Positions 1 to 10,587 of a stretch of DNA of 58,357 bases are shown piece by piece. The notes under the pieces are model-generated. The model worked only from the letters and a program-made list of their open reading frames with translations, searched no databases and was not told the DNA's origin. Source of the DNA: Microcoleus sp. CAWBG506 (GTDB lineage: Bacteria; Cyanobacteriota; Cyanobacteriia; Cyanobacteriales; Microcoleaceae); NCBI GenBank assembly GCA_020883125.1, contig JAHREW010000013.1, forward strand, positions 83,294 through 141,650, written 5' to 3'. Numbering within the stretch: the first letter of the stretch is position 1; every line of letters begins with the position of its first letter. The position numbers and the translations under genes were made by a program.

Positions 1-214
1 TATTCATCAAATATTCCTGGTAAAACCCGCCCCTACGATCGCCCCTACAGGCGGGTTTCACCAACCATCTATGTGAAAAACTAACAATCTGTAAAACCCG
101 CCCCACCCAACTGTGTAGGGGCGGGTTGATCTAGATTGCTTGTATTCATCAAATATTCCTCGTAAAACCCGCCCCTATAGGAATTATGGTTAATTAAATC
201 GAATATATTATCCC
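1..214. repeat. GC-rich intergenic repeats (GTAAAACCCGCCCC type)
   Basis: No gene is seen here. The core GTAAAACCCGCCCC occurs three times (near 18, 90 and 165), with reverse-oriented GGGGCGGGTT copies between them (near 50 and 119), so the stretch can fold into hairpins. The same core recurs at 10318-10380 and inside the element at 37621-37747, which marks it as a dispersed repeat of this genome. Confidence 0.7.
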
Positions 215-1297
215 ATGACAAATCCCCAATCCAACTTACTAATCAACCTCTCCTTCCTAATTTCCAAACCAACAGGCTTAGCAATCTACGCCAAAAACCT
301 CTTTCCTCACCTAAAATCCCTCAACCCAACATTACTAAGCGCCACGGAAATTCCCAATTATAGCTGCTATAAAATCCCATCAAACTTAACTCCAGAACAA
401 GGAACCAAAGGACACATCAACCGATTGCTGTGGACACAAACCCAGCTTCCTAAAATTTACAAACAGTTAAAATCAAACTTAATATTTTCCCCAATTCCCG
501 AAGCTCCGGTATTTGCAGGTTGTCGCTATATAATTACAGTACACGATTTAATTGCACTCCGATTTCCCCGCCGTTTCGATCCTCTCACGCCCTACCACCG
601 CTACTATATTCCCCAAGTGCTGCGACAGGCTCAACACGTTATTTGCGATTCGGAAGCAACGGCTAAAGATATTGGTAATTATTGTAAAATTCCGAGGGAT
701 TTAATTACGTCAATTTCCCCTGGATATGATAGCAGTTTTTTCCGCTTTTTAGACTTGCCAACTAGCAATTATTTTCTTTATATTGGTCGCCACAATCCTT
801 ATAAAAATTTGCAGCGAGTTGTAGCAGGATTTGCTGCTTTACCCAGCAGTTGTGAGTATGAATTGTGGATAGCTGGATCGGAAGATAAACGCTATACCCC
901 GCTGCTGAAAGCGCAGGTGCAAGAATTGGGATTGGTCGATCGCGTAAAATTCTTAGACTACATTCCCCCCGGTGATTTACCGAAAGTCATCAATCAGGCG
1001 ATCGCCCTAGTTTTTCCTAGTCTTTGGGAAGGATTCGGCCTCCCGGTGCTCGAAGGAATGGCTTGTGGCACTCCTGTCATCACCTCTAACCTGTCTTCTC
1101 TGCCAGAGGTAGGGGGGGATGCAGTGCTGTTAGTGAATCCTTACAGCGTGCAGGAAATTACCGCTGCTATGCACCAGCTTGTAACGGATGTTCGAGTGCG
1201 ATCGCACTTACGGGAACTAGGTTTGGCGAGAGCAAAACAATTTAGCTGGGAAAAAACAGGTAGGGAAACTGCTGCTATTCTCGATCGCTACATTTAA
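215..1297 (+). CDS. GT4 family glycosyltransferase
   Basis: A 360-residue retaining glycosyltransferase of the GT-B fold, family 4 (RfaB/WbaZ-like). The N-terminal half is the acceptor domain, with [13 protein letters not shown] near residues 110-122. The donor-binding half starts at [14 protein letters not shown] (about 185-198). It ends with the family signature [20 protein letters not shown] (about 270-290), whose two acidic residues form the E-x7-E motif that contacts the sugar nucleotide. It has no signal peptide and probably acts at the cytoplasmic face of the membrane on polysaccharide or glycolipid precursors. The substrate cannot be told from sequence. It stands alone, downstream of repeats, with no neighbouring sugar cluster. 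Length is normal for the family. Confidence 0.85.
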   Translation: MTNPQSNLLINLSFLISKPTGLAIYAKNLFPHLKSLNPTLLSATEIPNYSCYKIPSNLTPEQGTKGHINRLLWTQTQLPKIYKQLKSNLIFSPIPEAPVFAGCRYIITVHDLIALRFPRRFDPLTPYHRYYIPQVLRQAQHVICDSEATAKDIGNYCKIPRDLITSISPGYDSSFFRFLDLPTSNYFLYIGRHNPYKNLQRVVAGFAALPSSCEYELWIAGSEDKRYTPLLKAQVQELGLVDRVKFLDYIPPGDLPKVINQAIALVFPSLWEGFGLPVLEGMACGTPVITSNLSSLPEVGGDAVLLVNPYSVQEITAAMHQLVTDVRVRSHLRELGLARAKQFSWEKTGRETAAILDRYI

Positions 1298-1371
1298 GGA
1301 AGGAAGAGGGAAGAAGGAAGAGGGGAAAATTCTCCCCATCTCCCCATCTCCCCAAGACTCTACAAGCCGAT

Positions 1372-1491
1372 TTACTTGTTGATACCCAACTGATCGCCAC
1401 GCTTGTACTGCTGATAAGCAGCAAAAAATAGCCCCGACAGAGTAACAAAGATGAGGCCGAGAACAATACCTGAAAGCAACGGTTCTACCAT
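1372..1491 (-). CDS. petG: Cytochrome b6-f complex subunit PetG
   Basis: A 39-codon reading frame beginning [15 protein letters not shown], with one transmembrane helix and a basic C-terminal tail ([12 protein letters not shown]). This is the characteristic PetG sequence. PetG is a small single-helix subunit at the periphery of the cytochrome b6-f complex in the thylakoid membrane and is needed for assembly or stability of the complex. The start is an ATG at 1489-1491, preceded at the usual distance by AAGGAGC, a good ribosome binding site. The gene is shorter than typical gene-finder limits. It is divergent from cytM, with about 180 bases between the starts, so the two promoters share this spacer. 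Confidence 0.95.
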   Translation of the reverse strand: MVEPLLSGIVLGLIFVTLSGLFFAAYQQYKRGDQLGINK

Positions 1492-1671
1492 GAGAGCTCC
1501 TTATCGTTAAGATTTAACAACCTATTTTTAATATTACCAGCACTTACACAGATGAATTTTCGCAAAACAACGATAACAGTGGTCTGAGATCTTGATCTCC
1601 CCGCGGGGAAGGATTAAGCTATGTTATGAGAAATAAATTTTCTTGTAGATACTTTTTTTAATAGAACTCCT

Positions 1672-2052
1672 TTGAATAACCAAATTGCCAAAAATGAAAC
1701 TGAAAACCCGATCGAGCGAATTGGCATATTTGTGCTAGCGTTCTTACTCGCGATCGTGTTATCAAGCTTAGCAATACGCCACTTTCAAGCGGTCGATCCC
1801 TACGTCAGCAGCGTACTCTCCTTGACTGGAGACCCCATTCAGGGTGCCGCCATCTTTCAAATGAACTGTGCCGGGTGTCACATATCCCTGTCCGACAGTC
1901 AAGTGGGCCCAAACTTACATTTAGTATCTGAGCGCAAATCCGAATTCGCTTTAATCCGCCAAGTCACCAGCGGACAAACCCCCCCAATGCCACAGTTTCA
2001 GCCAAGTCCCCAAGAAATGGCAGACTTGCTCAAATATTTGGAACAAATGTGA
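1672..2052 (+). CDS. cytM: Cytochrome c M (CytM)
   Basis: A 126-residue c-type cytochrome anchored by one N-terminal transmembrane helix (about residues 17-35), with no obvious signal-peptidase site. The haem attachment motif is CAGCH (Cys66, Cys69, His70). Met106 in TPPMPQFQPS is the likely sixth ligand. DPYVSSVLSLTGDP before the haem site and the PQEMADLLKYL tail are typical of CytM, a cyanobacterial cytochrome linked to balancing photosynthesis and respiration. The start is decided by exclusion: a stop lies in frame at 1627 and the next ATG is only three codons before the haem motif, so TTG at 1672 is used. No strong Shine-Dalgarno sequence precedes it, which suggests weak translation. Confidence 0.88.
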   Translation: MNNQIAKNETENPIERIGIFVLAFLLAIVLSSLAIRHFQAVDPYVSSVLSLTGDPIQGAAIFQMNCAGCHISLSDSQVGPNLHLVSERKSEFALIRQVTSGQTPPMPQFQPSPQEMADLLKYLEQM

Positions 2053-2056
2053 ACCA

Positions 2057-2260
2057 GAAACCGGAGTCGGACACGGCAGTGCCGTATCCCTACCCCAAAA
2101 TAATCATGTAGGGACACGGCAGTGCCGTCTCCTGATTTCTTTGAGAAACCGGAGTCGGACACGGCAGTGCCGTATCCCTACCCCAAAATAATCATGTAGG
2201 GACACGGCACTGCCGTCTCCTGATTTCTTTGAGTCGGACACGGCACTGCCGTGTCCCTAC
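2057..2260. repeat. Tandem 88-bp duplication carrying CACGGCAGTGCCGT palindromes
   Basis: An 88-base unit beginning GAAACCGGAGTCGGACACGG occurs at 2057-2144 and again at 2145-2232, nearly identical. A partial third copy runs to 2260. Each unit holds two GACACGGCAGTGCCGT palindromes, each followed or preceded by a GTAGGGA/TCCCTAC tract. The block fills the gap between cytM and the stop codon of the convergent exoprotein gene and may act as a mutual 3'-end barrier. Related palindromes occur at 20147-20175 and near 41447. Confidence 0.85.
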
Positions 2261-5200
2261 TAAACCAATACGTTGAAATCCTGAGCTGTTAGCAAGCTCG
2301 ATCGCACGCCATTGAGAATAGCCAAAACTTCACCAGTAGCAGTAAGGCTAATTGATGCCGATCCATTAGTTTGACTAAACGACAATTGACTGAAATCCAA
2401 GCCACCAGTCAAAACCAGAGAATCAACTCCTTGGGTGAAGTCAATAATCGTGTCCAAACCACTGCCATCAGTCAACAAGAAACTGTTGCTACCGTCGCCA
2501 CCAATCAGAGTATCGTTGCCAAGGCCACCAAACAGCAAGTCATCGCCAGTGTCGCCAAACAAGACATCATCGCCACTGCCACCAAGTAAGGTATCGTTAT
2601 CGTCGCCACCACACAGAGTGTCATTACCTTGATCGCCAAAGAGCGCATCGTTACCAGTGACACCCAAGATGACATCATCGCCTTTGCCACCGTAGGATAA
2701 ATCATCACCTTCATCGCCAGAGATGGAATCATTGCCACGATTACCATAAAGGACATCGTTGCCGCGATCGCCAAATATCACGTCAAAGCCTTTGCCGCCA
2801 AGCAGAGTATCGTTATCGACACCTCCGTAGATACTATCGTTGCCGGTATTGCCATTGATATAGTCACCGCCCTGACGCCCAAAGATCAAATCACTGCCAC
2901 CCAATCCGAAGATAGAGTCACGGGCTGCACTACCGAAGATCGTATCATCACCATTAGGGCCATTAATCACAGTACCCGCGATCGGGATGCCCGACTGATT
3001 AGGAGTATCCACCCTGGCGAAGTTCTCAGGAAAAACCAAATCCGTGGTTTGCGAGCTCAGAGGAGTGTCTGGAGTCGGAGTGGGAGTCGGTGCCGGAGTC
3101 GGTGCTGGAGTCGGAGTCGGAGTCGGTGCCGGAGTCGGTGCCGGAGTCGGTGCTGGAGTCGGTGCTGGAGTCGGTGCTGGAGTAGGTGCCGGAGTAGGTA
3201 CCGGAGTAGGCCTCGGAGTCGGAGTAGGAGTCGGAGTCGGAGTCGGAGTCGGTGCCGGGAAGTTACCAAAATTGACGTTATTGACAATAGCCCCAGAAGC
3301 CAGCACAATGTCGGCGGGGTCGGGGGTGCTTTGGGTGAACCCAGTTTGCGCGATTTCCCGGACGCGGTAGGTTCCCGGTGTCAGGTTCGTGAACAGGTAG
3401 TTACCACTGTTGTCTGTAGTGGTGTTAACAGGAGTAGGAGCAACTACCCCAGTCGTAACATTAGTTAACTGAATTTGGAAACCGGGCAAACCCACTTCTC
3501 CGCTGTCTTGAGTGCCATTATTATTAGAGTCTCGGAACTTCAGACCTCGGATCGTAGCCGGTTGGGGCAGAAAGTTGCCGAAGTCAACACCCGTAATGCT
3601 ATTACCACCAACAATCGTCACCGCGGCCGGATTAGGAGTAGTCTGCGTCCAGCCATTTTGCTGTACTTCCCTTACCTGGTAAGTGCCTGCGGGAATATTG
3701 ACCAGAGTGTAGTTACCGTTGGTATCGGTAATAGTCGTGGGTTCGGTCTGTTGAAAGACGCCATCCTGGTTGATATCCAGGAAGATTTGCCAGTTTTGCA
3801 GCCCCAATTCTCCGGTATCCTTAATGCCGTTGTTGTTAGCGTCGCTGAATTTTTGCCCGCTAATTGTACTCGACTTGAAGTTGCCGAAGTTAATGTTAGG
3901 GATGTCTTGACCGCTACTGACAGTAATATCTGCCGGGTTGGGGGTAGTTTGTGTCCAACCGGTTTGCGGTACTTCCCGCACCTTGTAAGTACCTGCGGGC
4001 AAATTGAGGAATTTGTAGTTGCCGGCGGGATCGGTGTCTGCCTTGGGTTCGTTTGTGTCGAGAGTGCCGTTGTTGTTGGTATCAAGGAAAAATTGCCAGT
4101 TGGCTAGTCCGGCTTCCCCTGCATCCAGAAAGCCACTCTTGTTGATGTCGTTGAACTTGATACCGCTAATCGAGTTGGGCTTGAAGTTGCCGAAGTTGTT
4201 GTTTTGGGAGTCTGTGCCACTGCTGACGGCGATCGTAAACGCACCTGGGGCAGCCGGTACCGTTTGCGTCCAGCCCGGTTGCAGCACTTCCCGGACGTTG
4301 TAGGTGCCGGCTGTCAGGTTGATGAACTGGTACTTACCGGCACTATCAGTAACAGTGGCAGTTTCTCCTGGTTCTTGGATACTGTTGTTGTTGGCATCCA
4401 GGTAGATTGTCCAGCCTCCTAGGGCTGGTTCTGCTGGATCTTGGCCACCATTTTTATTGAAGTCATTAAATTTGAGCCCGCCGATTTTGCCTAGCTGGAA
4501 GTTACCGAAGTTGGTGGGATTGGCTGCGGTGTTGGTGATGTTGACACCACTGGTGGCAGTGATGCTGCCAGTAGGGGCAAGAGTTTGCCGCCAACCGGTC
4601 TGTGCCACTTCCTTTAGGGTGTAGGTGCCTGGCCCAACATCGGTAAAGGTGTAGTTGCCTGTGGTAGCTGTCGTTTGGGTTTTGACCACTGCACCGGCGG
4701 CGTTGAGTAACTGAATATCAAAAGGAGTTGGCGGTGCAACTTCTCCCGCATCTAGGACACTGTTGCCGTTTTTGTCATCGAATTTGGTGCCGCTAATGGT
4801 GATGTTTGTGAAGTTGCCGAAGTTTCCGCCAGCGACAGTTGCAGCGCTTTGGAGGGGGATGTCGGCGGGATCGACTGTGGTTTTTGTGGAACCTGTCGGC
4901 ACTACTTCCCGGACTCGGTAGGTAGCACCGCCAGTCAGCGGACCCAGGTTGGGGAAACTATAAGCGCCTGTGCTAGTTGTGTTTTGGGTGGTGATAGTTG
5001 CTCCGGTGACGGAGTTGATTAAGTTGACTGGGATGTTTGCTAATCCCGTATCTCCTGAGTCTTGGGCTCCGTTGCCATTTTTATCATCAAAGATGAGACC
5101 ATTAATGGTCATGGACTGGAAGTTGCCAAAGTCTTTGCTGTTAGAGTCAGCAATACCTGTGTTGTAGGGAGTAGCGGTAGCTGTAGGGAAAGTTTGCTGC

Positions 5201-7524
5201 CAATTAGTTACTGCCTGTTCTCGAACGGGGCTATTACTCTTGGTGTCGAGGAGGGTGTAAGTCCCACCCGTTGCGACAGTCACCCGTTTTTCAGCACTAT
5301 CTAGGGTGCTGTTATTGTTGTCATCTACATAAACAACAAAGTTTTGGACTGGAGTTGTGACAGTTGCTTCCGTCCCGTCTTTGGCCGCATTGCCGTTGCT
5401 GTCGTTGAAAACTTGACCCTGGACGACTAGGCCGTACTCGTAAGCACCAATGTCAACATTGGGTTTACTGACAAGAGTGTTGTCAATTTTTCGAGGGAAA
5501 CCCGTGCCGCGTTGGTCTGTAGTACCAGTAGCCGCAGTATTGTCGCCACCGCCAATGGCAGGGTTAGTGCTAGTGGTAACGGGGCTGTTGTCAACTAGGG
5601 CAAGGGTAAAAGGAGCGGGAGCAGTGGCGCCATTCAATCCGGCAGAGCCCACTGGTGCTAATACATTGGCGATGGTCAGAGGAGCGGTTAGTTGTTGAGC
5701 TAATGTCAAACCAGTGCTAGTGCCCAGAGCCCCTATCAGGTTGTTGTTCCCGACGAATGCTCCAGTAAGGTCGGGGTTAGTGGTGGCAGTATTGCCAGCC
5801 ACGATCGTGTTTTTGACCGTAACTGTACCGCCGTTGTTGTAAATGCCACCTGTAGTTCCCGCTGTGGCACGGTTGTAGGCGATCGTGTTGTTAGTGAGAG
5901 TGGCTGTAGCACCAGTGTTGACAAAAATTGCACCGCCAGCAGCTTGACCTGGAACTGCGGTACCACCACCGGAAGCACCCCCCGTCACGGTGTTGCTATA
6001 CAGGGTGCTATTGGTCATGGTGAATGTGCCACCGTTGATAAAAATTGCGCCGCCTAAACCAGCACCGCCGCCACCGAAACCAATCGCACTTGCACCGCCA
6101 AAAGTCCCGCCAGCGATCGCAGCATTACCGCTACCGCCACCACCGCCGAAGCCACCTAGGCCGCCTGGGCCGTTAGTCCCAGCGGCCACACCTGTACCAA
6201 AAGCACCACCAGCACCGCCGCCGCCACCAAAAGTGCCAGCACCGCCAGTACCACCATTACCACCATTACCTTGAGTACCACTACCAGCAGCACCGCCAAC
6301 ACCACCGGCACCACCACCACCGCCGCCACTACCGACAACGCTACCAGCACCACCAGTACCACCAATACCTCCAGCACCACCGTTTGTGCCGCCAACACCA
6401 GTACCGCCAGTGCCGCCAATACCGCCAGTACCGCCAGCAGTACCAGCACCGCCCGCCTCGCCCGCCTCGCCAACCCCACCGGCCGCGCCATTACTTGCTA
6501 GACCAGTTCTACCATCTCTACCATTTGTCCCTGCTGTGCCTCCAAAGACAGTAGCCAGATCCGCGCTACCACCGTTTCCACCATTCCCAGCAGCACCTGC
6601 ACCGCCGACTGCCTGGTTACTGGAGAAAGTTACTTTGTCAACAATTACAGTCCCACCGTTGATAAAAAGTGCGCCTCCTAAACCCGCAGCCCCACCACCA
6701 CCAGTGATTCCTGGGTTGCCTACTGCTTTTGCAGAATCTATGGTGAGGTTCGAGAGGTTAAATGTTGTGTTATCAACTACGAAGGCACGGTTATTATTGC
6801 CACTGATCTTGAAACCGGCACCAACAATTGTGGTGCTGTCGGTAATTCTCGGTAATAGCCCTGCGAGGGTGATATTGCCAGTGAGACTGATCGTGTCAAT
6901 CCCAGTGTTGGTGTTGGCAACATTGATGGCATTTACCAGTTCGTTAAAGTTAGCAACCTTTTGTTGCAAGTCAGCAAGCACACCGCTGTAAGCCTCTCTC
7001 GCCTCTGCGGAAAATGCCACAGCCGTCTCTATTTTGCCTGTAGTGACTTCCAGTTCCCAGTCTCCACCCAAGGCTGCATTCCCTGTCAAGTTATCGGAAG
7101 CGGCAACTTCCGCTCCGGTGAGCTGGCTCAGCCTTTGCACAAAAGCGACACCGGCTTCTGTGGCGGCGACGTTGCAAGCGTAAAGTAGAATTTCGGGTTT
7201 AGCTGTAATTCGAGAGTTCGAGTTTTCCTCTGCCGGTAAAGCAAACCATGTTTCTAGGCGATCGCGATAAGTTTCAATATTACTTAGATTCAGTTCTGTT
7301 GCACCTATTTGCACGCACGCCGCGGCACCGTGAGACAGAATGTGAACTGCTCCTATATTTTGCCGTTGTTTGAGTGTTGCTGCTATTTGCTCGATGCCGT
7401 CGCGATCGCCCTTGAGAACAATAACTTCTGTATGGAAATCAGTGCTTTTTGTTAAAATTTCGCAATTTTTAACTTTGGGATCTACAAAAACTATCTGTTG
7501 GTTTGGTACTTTGTCAAATTCCAT
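2260..7524 (-). CDS. Giant DUF4347 / beta-helix / SdrD-B / RTX exoprotein
   Basis: A 1754-residue modular surface or secreted protein. Residues about 8-185 are a DUF4347 domain ([48 protein letters not shown]). Residues about 190-700 form a right-handed beta-helix whose Gly-rich stretch (about 300-530) is made of GGTGG/GGAGG runs, closing with the VDIGAYEYG motif common after such helices. Residues about 701-1418 hold seven SdrD-B-like repeats of the type G-x-K-F-x-D-x-N-x-N-G. A PTPAP-repeat linker follows (about 1422-1485). About fifteen RTX nonapeptides (GGxGxDxLx) at about 1508-1708 are expected to bind calcium. There is no Sec signal peptide; RTX proteins are exported by type I systems through an uncleaved C-terminal signal, and no exporter is in this window. 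Adhesion or cell-surface function is an inference. Confidence 0.9.
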   Translation of the reverse strand: MEFDKVPNQQIVFVDPKVKNCEILTKSTDFHTEVIVLKGDRDGIEQIAATLKQRQNIGAVHILSHGAAACVQIGATELNLSNIETYRDRLETWFALPAEENSNSRITAKPEILLYACNVAATEAGVAFVQRLSQLTGAEVAASDNLTGNAALGGDWELEVTTGKIETAVAFSAEAREAYSGVLADLQQKVANFNELVNAINVANTNTGIDTISLTGNITLAGLLPRITDSTTIVGAGFKISGNNNRAFVVDNTTFNLSNLTIDSAKAVGNPGITGGGGAAGLGGALFINGGTVIVDKVTFSSNQAVGGAGAAGNGGNGGSADLATVFGGTAGTNGRDGRTGLASNGAAGGVGEAGEAGGAGTAGGTGGIGGTGGTGVGGTNGGAGGIGGTGGAGSVVGSGGGGGGAGGVGGAAGSGTQGNGGNGGTGGAGTFGGGGGAGGAFGTGVAAGTNGPGGLGGFGGGGGSGNAAIAGGTFGGASAIGFGGGGAGLGGAIFINGGTFTMTNSTLYSNTVTGGASGGGTAVPGQAAGGAIFVNTGATATLTNNTIAYNRATAGTTGGIYNNGGTVTVKNTIVAGNTATTNPDLTGAFVGNNNLIGALGTSTGLTLAQQLTAPLTIANVLAPVGSAGLNGATAPAPFTLALVDNSPVTTSTNPAIGGGDNTAATGTTDQRGTGFPRKIDNTLVSKPNVDIGAYEYGLVVQGQVFNDSNGNAAKDGTEATVTTPVQNFVVYVDDNNNSTLDSAEKRVTVATGGTYTLLDTKSNSPVREQAVTNWQQTFPTATATPYNTGIADSNSKDFGNFQSMTINGLIFDDKNGNGAQDSGDTGLANIPVNLINSVTGATITTQNTTSTGAYSFPNLGPLTGGATYRVREVVPTGSTKTTVDPADIPLQSAATVAGGNFGNFTNITISGTKFDDKNGNSVLDAGEVAPPTPFDIQLLNAAGAVVKTQTTATTGNYTFTDVGPGTYTLKEVAQTGWRQTLAPTGSITATSGVNITNTAANPTNFGNFQLGKIGGLKFNDFNKNGGQDPAEPALGGWTIYLDANNNSIQEPGETATVTDSAGKYQFINLTAGTYNVREVLQPGWTQTVPAAPGAFTIAVSSGTDSQNNNFGNFKPNSISGIKFNDINKSGFLDAGEAGLANWQFFLDTNNNGTLDTNEPKADTDPAGNYKFLNLPAGTYKVREVPQTGWTQTTPNPADITVSSGQDIPNINFGNFKSSTISGQKFSDANNNGIKDTGELGLQNWQIFLDINQDGVFQQTEPTTITDTNGNYTLVNIPAGTYQVREVQQNGWTQTTPNPAAVTIVGGNSITGVDFGNFLPQPATIRGLKFRDSNNNGTQDSGEVGLPGFQIQLTNVTTGVVAPTPVNTTTDNSGNYLFTNLTPGTYRVREIAQTGFTQSTPDPADIVLASGAIVNNVNFGNFPAPTPTPTPTPTPTPRPTPVPTPAPTPAPTPAPTPAPTPAPTPAPTPTPTPAPTPAPTPTPTPDTPLSSQTTDLVFPENFARVDTPNQSGIPIAGTVINGPNGDDTIFGSAARDSIFGLGGSDLIFGRQGGDYINGNTGNDSIYGGVDNDTLLGGKGFDVIFGDRGNDVLYGNRGNDSISGDEGDDLSYGGKGDDVILGVTGNDALFGDQGNDTLCGGDDNDTLLGGSGDDVLFGDTGDDLLFGGLGNDTLIGGDGSNSFLLTDGSGLDTIIDFTQGVDSLVLTGGLDFSQLSFSQTNGSASISLTATGEVLAILNGVRSSLLTAQDFNVLV
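3070..3258. repeat. Coding minisatellite for the Pro-Thr/Pro-Ala linker
   Basis: Hexameric GGAGTC/GGTGCC-type units in near-perfect tandem array encode the (PTPA)n linker between the SdrD-B repeats and the RTX region of the exoprotein. Such arrays expand and contract easily, so linker length is likely to vary between strains. Several long frames on the other strand in this region are only by-products of the repeat. Confidence 0.8.
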
Positions 7525-7976
7525 GATTTAATTCCTCTGGTACACGCACACATCAAATTGATAACACAAACCAGCCCTAGCAGCGATCGCCTTTTGTGTC
7601 TCCATAAAGTCGATCGCCCGTGCTTCCACATATGCTTTTTCATGTATTGACAGCAACCTTTTTTTGTGCATTGCTACAATAAATTATTTAATTTGATTGC
7701 TTAGAAGTGTCCCCTAGCAATTTTGTTCCAGCTTTTACAAACATCTTTTTATATACTTTTATATACTTACGCGCCTCTTTTGCTCTATATAGATAGCAAA
7801 TTACTTACCACAATTAATGAAAACTGTCAATACTAAAATAGGTAAATAACTGTCGCAAAAAACAGAATACCCAGATCCCCGACTCATTGAACAGGTCGGG
7901 TATCTCACAGCCCTTGGTCCTTAGTGATGGTTCATTAGTCCTAGAGTATCAGTTCTGGGTGATTACTTATCGTGAG
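7525..7976. other. Gene-free spacer
   Basis: About 450 AT-rich bases between the start of the exoprotein gene and the end of the NIL-protein gene. It should hold the exoprotein promoter. A short imperfect hairpin (AGATCCCCGACT ... AGGTCGGGTATCT, about 7873-7905) could end transcription from the sulfate genes. A reading frame crossing 7887-8270 on the plus strand has no family features and lies opposite the NIL gene, so I do not accept it as a gene. Confidence 0.5.
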
Positions 7977-8336
7977 TTACCAACTTTCCTCAACGGGATT
8001 ATTAGAATTGCTCCAGATTTCCACATCCAAATCGTTGAGATAAATCAGAGCACTTTCAATCTGTTGAGCAGTACCGTTCAGTTCCAAATCAAACCAACCG
8101 TCATCGGAAGTTTTGACACCCAACAAAGCAGCATTAAAATTCACCGTCAAACCGTATTCAGAAATCAGGTTAGAGATGACAGGTTCCTGATGGTATTCTT
8201 TGGGAACACGAATGCGAATCCGGGTTTGAGTTTGTCTGGTGTCGCCGCTGTCGGATTTGGGAATGTCTGAGTCTTGCGTTTTGTGAAAATTGTCGATCGG
8301 CTCAAATTCAGATTCGCTAATATTCTGATCTAACAT
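7977..8336 (-). CDS. NIL domain-containing protein
   Basis: A 119-residue protein with a charged, flexible first 38 residues, then a NIL domain (about 40-110): RIRIRVPKEYHQEPVISNL, GLTVNFNAALLGV, GWFDLELNGT, and a final strand DLDVEIW. NIL is a small ferredoxin-like fold usually found at the C-terminus of MetN-type ABC ATPases, where it senses substrate. Stand-alone versions near sulfate transporter genes are known in cyanobacteria. Here it follows cysW on the same strand after about 220 bases of simple repeat. A regulatory or accessory role in sulfate or sulfur-compound transport is an inference from that position. Confidence 0.8.
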   Translation of the reverse strand: MLDQNISESEFEPIDNFHKTQDSDIPKSDSGDTRQTQTRIRIRVPKEYHQEPVISNLISEYGLTVNFNAALLGVKTSDDGWFDLELNGTAQQIESALIYLNDLDVEIWSNSNNPVEESW

Positions 8337-8465
8337 TTTAGCCTCCTAATGTTTGTTTCATCTTACATTTTGCACCAATATCAATCTTCAGGACTCTCGC
8401 ATTGTTTTAGCCATTTACCAGATTTAACAACTAGGTTTTTTTGGTATTAGTGCGTAAGTTCTGTT

Positions 8466-8560
8466 GACTAATGACTAATGACCCTTCGACTACGCGAGCG
8501 GGCACCGCTAATGACTACTGACTGCTGACTACTGACTACTGACTACTGACTACTGACTAT
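8466..8560. repeat. TGACTACTGAC simple tandem repeat
   Basis: Tandem 7- and 10-base units (GACTAAT, GACTACT, GACTGCT) fill the spacer between cysW and the NIL gene and run right up to the cysW stop codon. The same repeat family is seen at 28260-28325, before rsmH. Confidence 0.85.
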
Positions 8561-9435
8561 TCTTCAACTTCTTTGATGCTAGTTTTTCGTTCCAAAATCT
8601 CCTTAAGTACGAGAGTAACAACTGCTAAAAGACCCAGAACTACCGCCGCTGAAAAAGCCGCTTGCGTCGCATACTGCTTGTAAGCATCCTCTACAAACAA
8701 AGGCAAAGTTTGCGTTTTTTTAGCAATATTTCCCGACACCACAGAAACAGCTCCAAATTCTCCCATGGCTCTAGCATTGGTCAAAATTACTCCGTAAAGC
8801 AATCCCCAGCGAATACTGGGAAGAGTGACATTCCAGAAAATTTGCCAATCATTTGCACCCAAAGTTTTCGCCGCCTCTTCTTGATCGGTTCCGACTTCTT
8901 CCAACACCGGAATTACTTCGCGAGCCACAAAAGGTAGGGTGACAAAAGCAGTAGCCAGCACCATTCCCGGAAAGGCAAAAATTACCTTAATATTAGCAGC
9001 TTCCAGCCACGGACCGAACCATCCCAACCTACCGTAAAGCAGTACAATCATTAAGCCTGCAACTACGGGAGATATGGCAAATGGGACATCTAAAATGCTG
9101 ATTAATAGCGTGCGACCCGGAAATTTATTGCGGCCGATTACCCAGGCTGCGCACAAACCGAATACGGTATTAATAGGCACAACAATTAAAGAAATAACCA
9201 GGGTAAGTTGGGCTGCGTGCAGAAAATCGGGCGAGGTTAAGTTAGCAAAAAATGGCTCTACTCCTTTTTTGAAAGCTTGGTAAAAAACGTTGAGAGTGGG
9301 GATAAATAAGACGAGAGCCAGATAGGCGATCGCAATGGTGATTAAAGTTGGCTTAACCCATGGTTTTTCCTGACTCTGTGTCGAACTACCGCCCGGAAGT
9401 TTGTAATCGGTGGATGAATTGATATTAGCCGTCAT
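8557..9435 (-). CDS. cysW: Sulfate ABC transporter permease CysW
   Basis: An inner-membrane permease of the sulfate/thiosulfate ABC importer, 292 residues from the preferred start. It has about six transmembrane helices and the EAA loop [21 protein letters not shown] (broken here by nothing; Glu-Ala-Ala then Gly conserved), which contacts the ATPase. The end of the protein carries [20 protein letters not shown], typical of CysW. I chose ATG at 9433-9435 over an in-frame start 12 codons upstream. A GGAGAA site lies just before it and the product then begins [10 protein letters not shown]. This start overlaps the end of cysT by 11 bases, so the two permeases are probably translationally coupled. 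Confidence 0.93.
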   Translation of the reverse strand: MTANINSSTDYKLPGGSSTQSQEKPWVKPTLITIAIAYLALVLFIPTLNVFYQAFKKGVEPFFANLTSPDFLHAAQLTLVISLIVVPINTVFGLCAAWVIGRNKFPGRTLLISILDVPFAISPVVAGLMIVLLYGRLGWFGPWLEAANIKVIFAFPGMVLATAFVTLPFVAREVIPVLEEVGTDQEEAAKTLGANDWQIFWNVTLPSIRWGLLYGVILTNARAMGEFGAVSVVSGNIAKKTQTLPLFVEDAYKQYATQAAFSAAVVLGLLAVVTLVLKEILERKTSIKEVEE

Positions 9436-10285
9436 AGCGTCTTCTCCATGCTTGTAAAAGATTAATTGCAAACAGCATACTTAGGGAAATAGCTAACATG
9501 ACAGTACCGATAACTGTGGCTCCTGCATAGTCATACTGTTCCAATCTTTGAAAAATTAAAACAGGCGCGATTAAATCTTTGAACGGTATGTTAGAGGCGA
9601 CAATTACAGTAGAACCGTACTCGCCAACCGCTCGCGAAAATCCCAGGGCAACTCCGGTTAAAATAGACGGAAATAGGGGCGGTAAAACTACTCGCCAAAA
9701 GGTTTGAAATTGAGAAGCACCTAGACACCAAGCTGCTTCTTCGATGTCTTTTTCCATCTCGTTTAAAACTGGCTGTACAGTTCTGACGATAAATGGCAAG
9801 GAAATAAATATCATGGCTATACCTACGCCCAAGCGAGTAAAGGATATCTTGATTCCCAAGGGTGCAAACAGCGAACCAATCCAGCCGTTGTCGCTGTAAA
9901 CTGTGGCGAGAGTTAAACCTGCAACGGAAGTGGGCAGTGCAAAGGGCAAATCGACGATCGCATCGACAATCCTTTTTAACGGAAAATTGTAACGGACTAA
10001 AACCCAGGCAATTAATGTGCCGAACAATCCGTTAATTAATGCTGCAATTAATGCCGTAACGAAAGTGACATCGTAGGCGGAAAGGGCGATGGGACTTGTG
10101 GCAATTTTCCAAAATTCGGCGGGGTTTGCGGTGCTGGCTTTCAAGAGCATGGCGGCCACTGGGAGCAATAGCATGAGGCTGAGGTAGCCGAGGGTGATTC
10201 CCCAAGGTAGTGTGATTTTGCCGATCGCCCTTTTGATCTGCTCGATCGGAGATTGAGGGTTATTGGTTGGAGAAGATACAGTCAT
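9425..10285 (-). CDS. cysT: Sulfate ABC transporter permease CysT
   Basis: A 286-residue permease partnering CysW in the sulfate/thiosulfate importer (also called CysU). A cytosolic N-terminus of about 25 residues precedes about six transmembrane helices starting at [16 protein letters not shown]. The EAA loop is [20 protein letters not shown], and [20 protein letters not shown] near residue 220 is typical of this subunit. Its stop overlaps the cysW start. It is separated from sbpA by 302 bases filled with two palindromic repeats, unusual inside an operon. No cysA gene follows cysW. Confidence 0.93.
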   Translation of the reverse strand: MTVSSPTNNPQSPIEQIKRAIGKITLPWGITLGYLSLMLLLPVAAMLLKASTANPAEFWKIATSPIALSAYDVTFVTALIAALINGLFGTLIAWVLVRYNFPLKRIVDAIVDLPFALPTSVAGLTLATVYSDNGWIGSLFAPLGIKISFTRLGVGIAMIFISLPFIVRTVQPVLNEMEKDIEEAAWCLGASQFQTFWRVVLPPLFPSILTGVALGFSRAVGEYGSTVIVASNIPFKDLIAPVLIFQRLEQYDYAGATVIGTVMLAISLSMLFAINLLQAWRRRYDG

Positions 10286-10317
10286 ATAAGAATTGTTTTG
10301 AGTTGGGAAGAATTGCC

Positions 10318-10380
10318 GTAGGGGCGGGTTTTACCGATCGTATTTGACTAAAACCAATCATCTCGTAAACCCGCCCCTGC
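10318..10380. repeat. GGGGCGGGTTTTAC inverted repeat
   Basis: GTAGGGGCGGGTTTTAC (10318-10334) pairs with GTAAACCCGCCCCTGC (10365-10380) around a 30-base loop. It is one of the dispersed GC-rich palindromes of this genome and lies between cysT and sbpA, next to the larger element at 10381-10576. Confidence 0.8.
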
Positions 10381-10576
10381 CATTGGTGACAACTTAAGAC
10401 TGAACCCACAATAAATGTCGCTTTTAGGCGAAGTCTAGATCCCCCTAAATCCCCCTTAATAAGGGGGAATTTGAAAAATACTCTTGTCCCCCCCTTATTA
10501 AGGGGGGTTAGGGGGGATCTGGCAGTTCGATACAAACAAGAGAGACTGTCGGTTTGACGTTAAGTTGTCACCAATG
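10381..10576. mobile_element. MITE-like element, family A (short copy)
   Basis: A 196-base element with perfect 17-base terminal inverted repeats: CATTGGTGACAACTTAA at the left and its reverse complement at 10560-10576. Inside the ends lie conserved blocks (CACAATAAATGTCGCTTTTAG on one side, ATACAAACAAGAGAGACTGT on the other) that also occur in the copy at 38552-38877. The centre is a GATCCCCCTAAATCCCCC palindrome. It contains no open frame and sits between sbpA and cysT, where a stable RNA fold could protect the sbpA message or dampen read-through into the permeases. Confidence 0.8.
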
Positions 10577-10587
10577 CGCCCCGGCCA

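Noticed and set aside
3044..3468. Overlapping frames made of Val-Gly or Arg-Ser repeats on the plus strand
   Set aside because: They are by-products of the Pro-Thr/Pro-Ala minisatellite inside the exoprotein gene on the other strand.
5990..6991. Proline-rich plus-strand frames opposite the Gly-rich beta-helix
   Set aside because: They are the antisense of Gly-rich codons (GGN read as NCC) and have no start signals or family features.
2260..7524. Possible mis-assembly because of the repetitive nature of the exoprotein
   Set aside because: The reading frame stays open through all 1754 codons and the domains follow a sensible order, so the assembly appears sound apart from possible copy-number error in the minisatellite.
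7887..8270. 127-codon plus-strand frame
   Set aside because: It lies opposite the NIL-domain gene, which has clear family motifs and fits the sulfate locus. The plus-strand product has no recognisable features.
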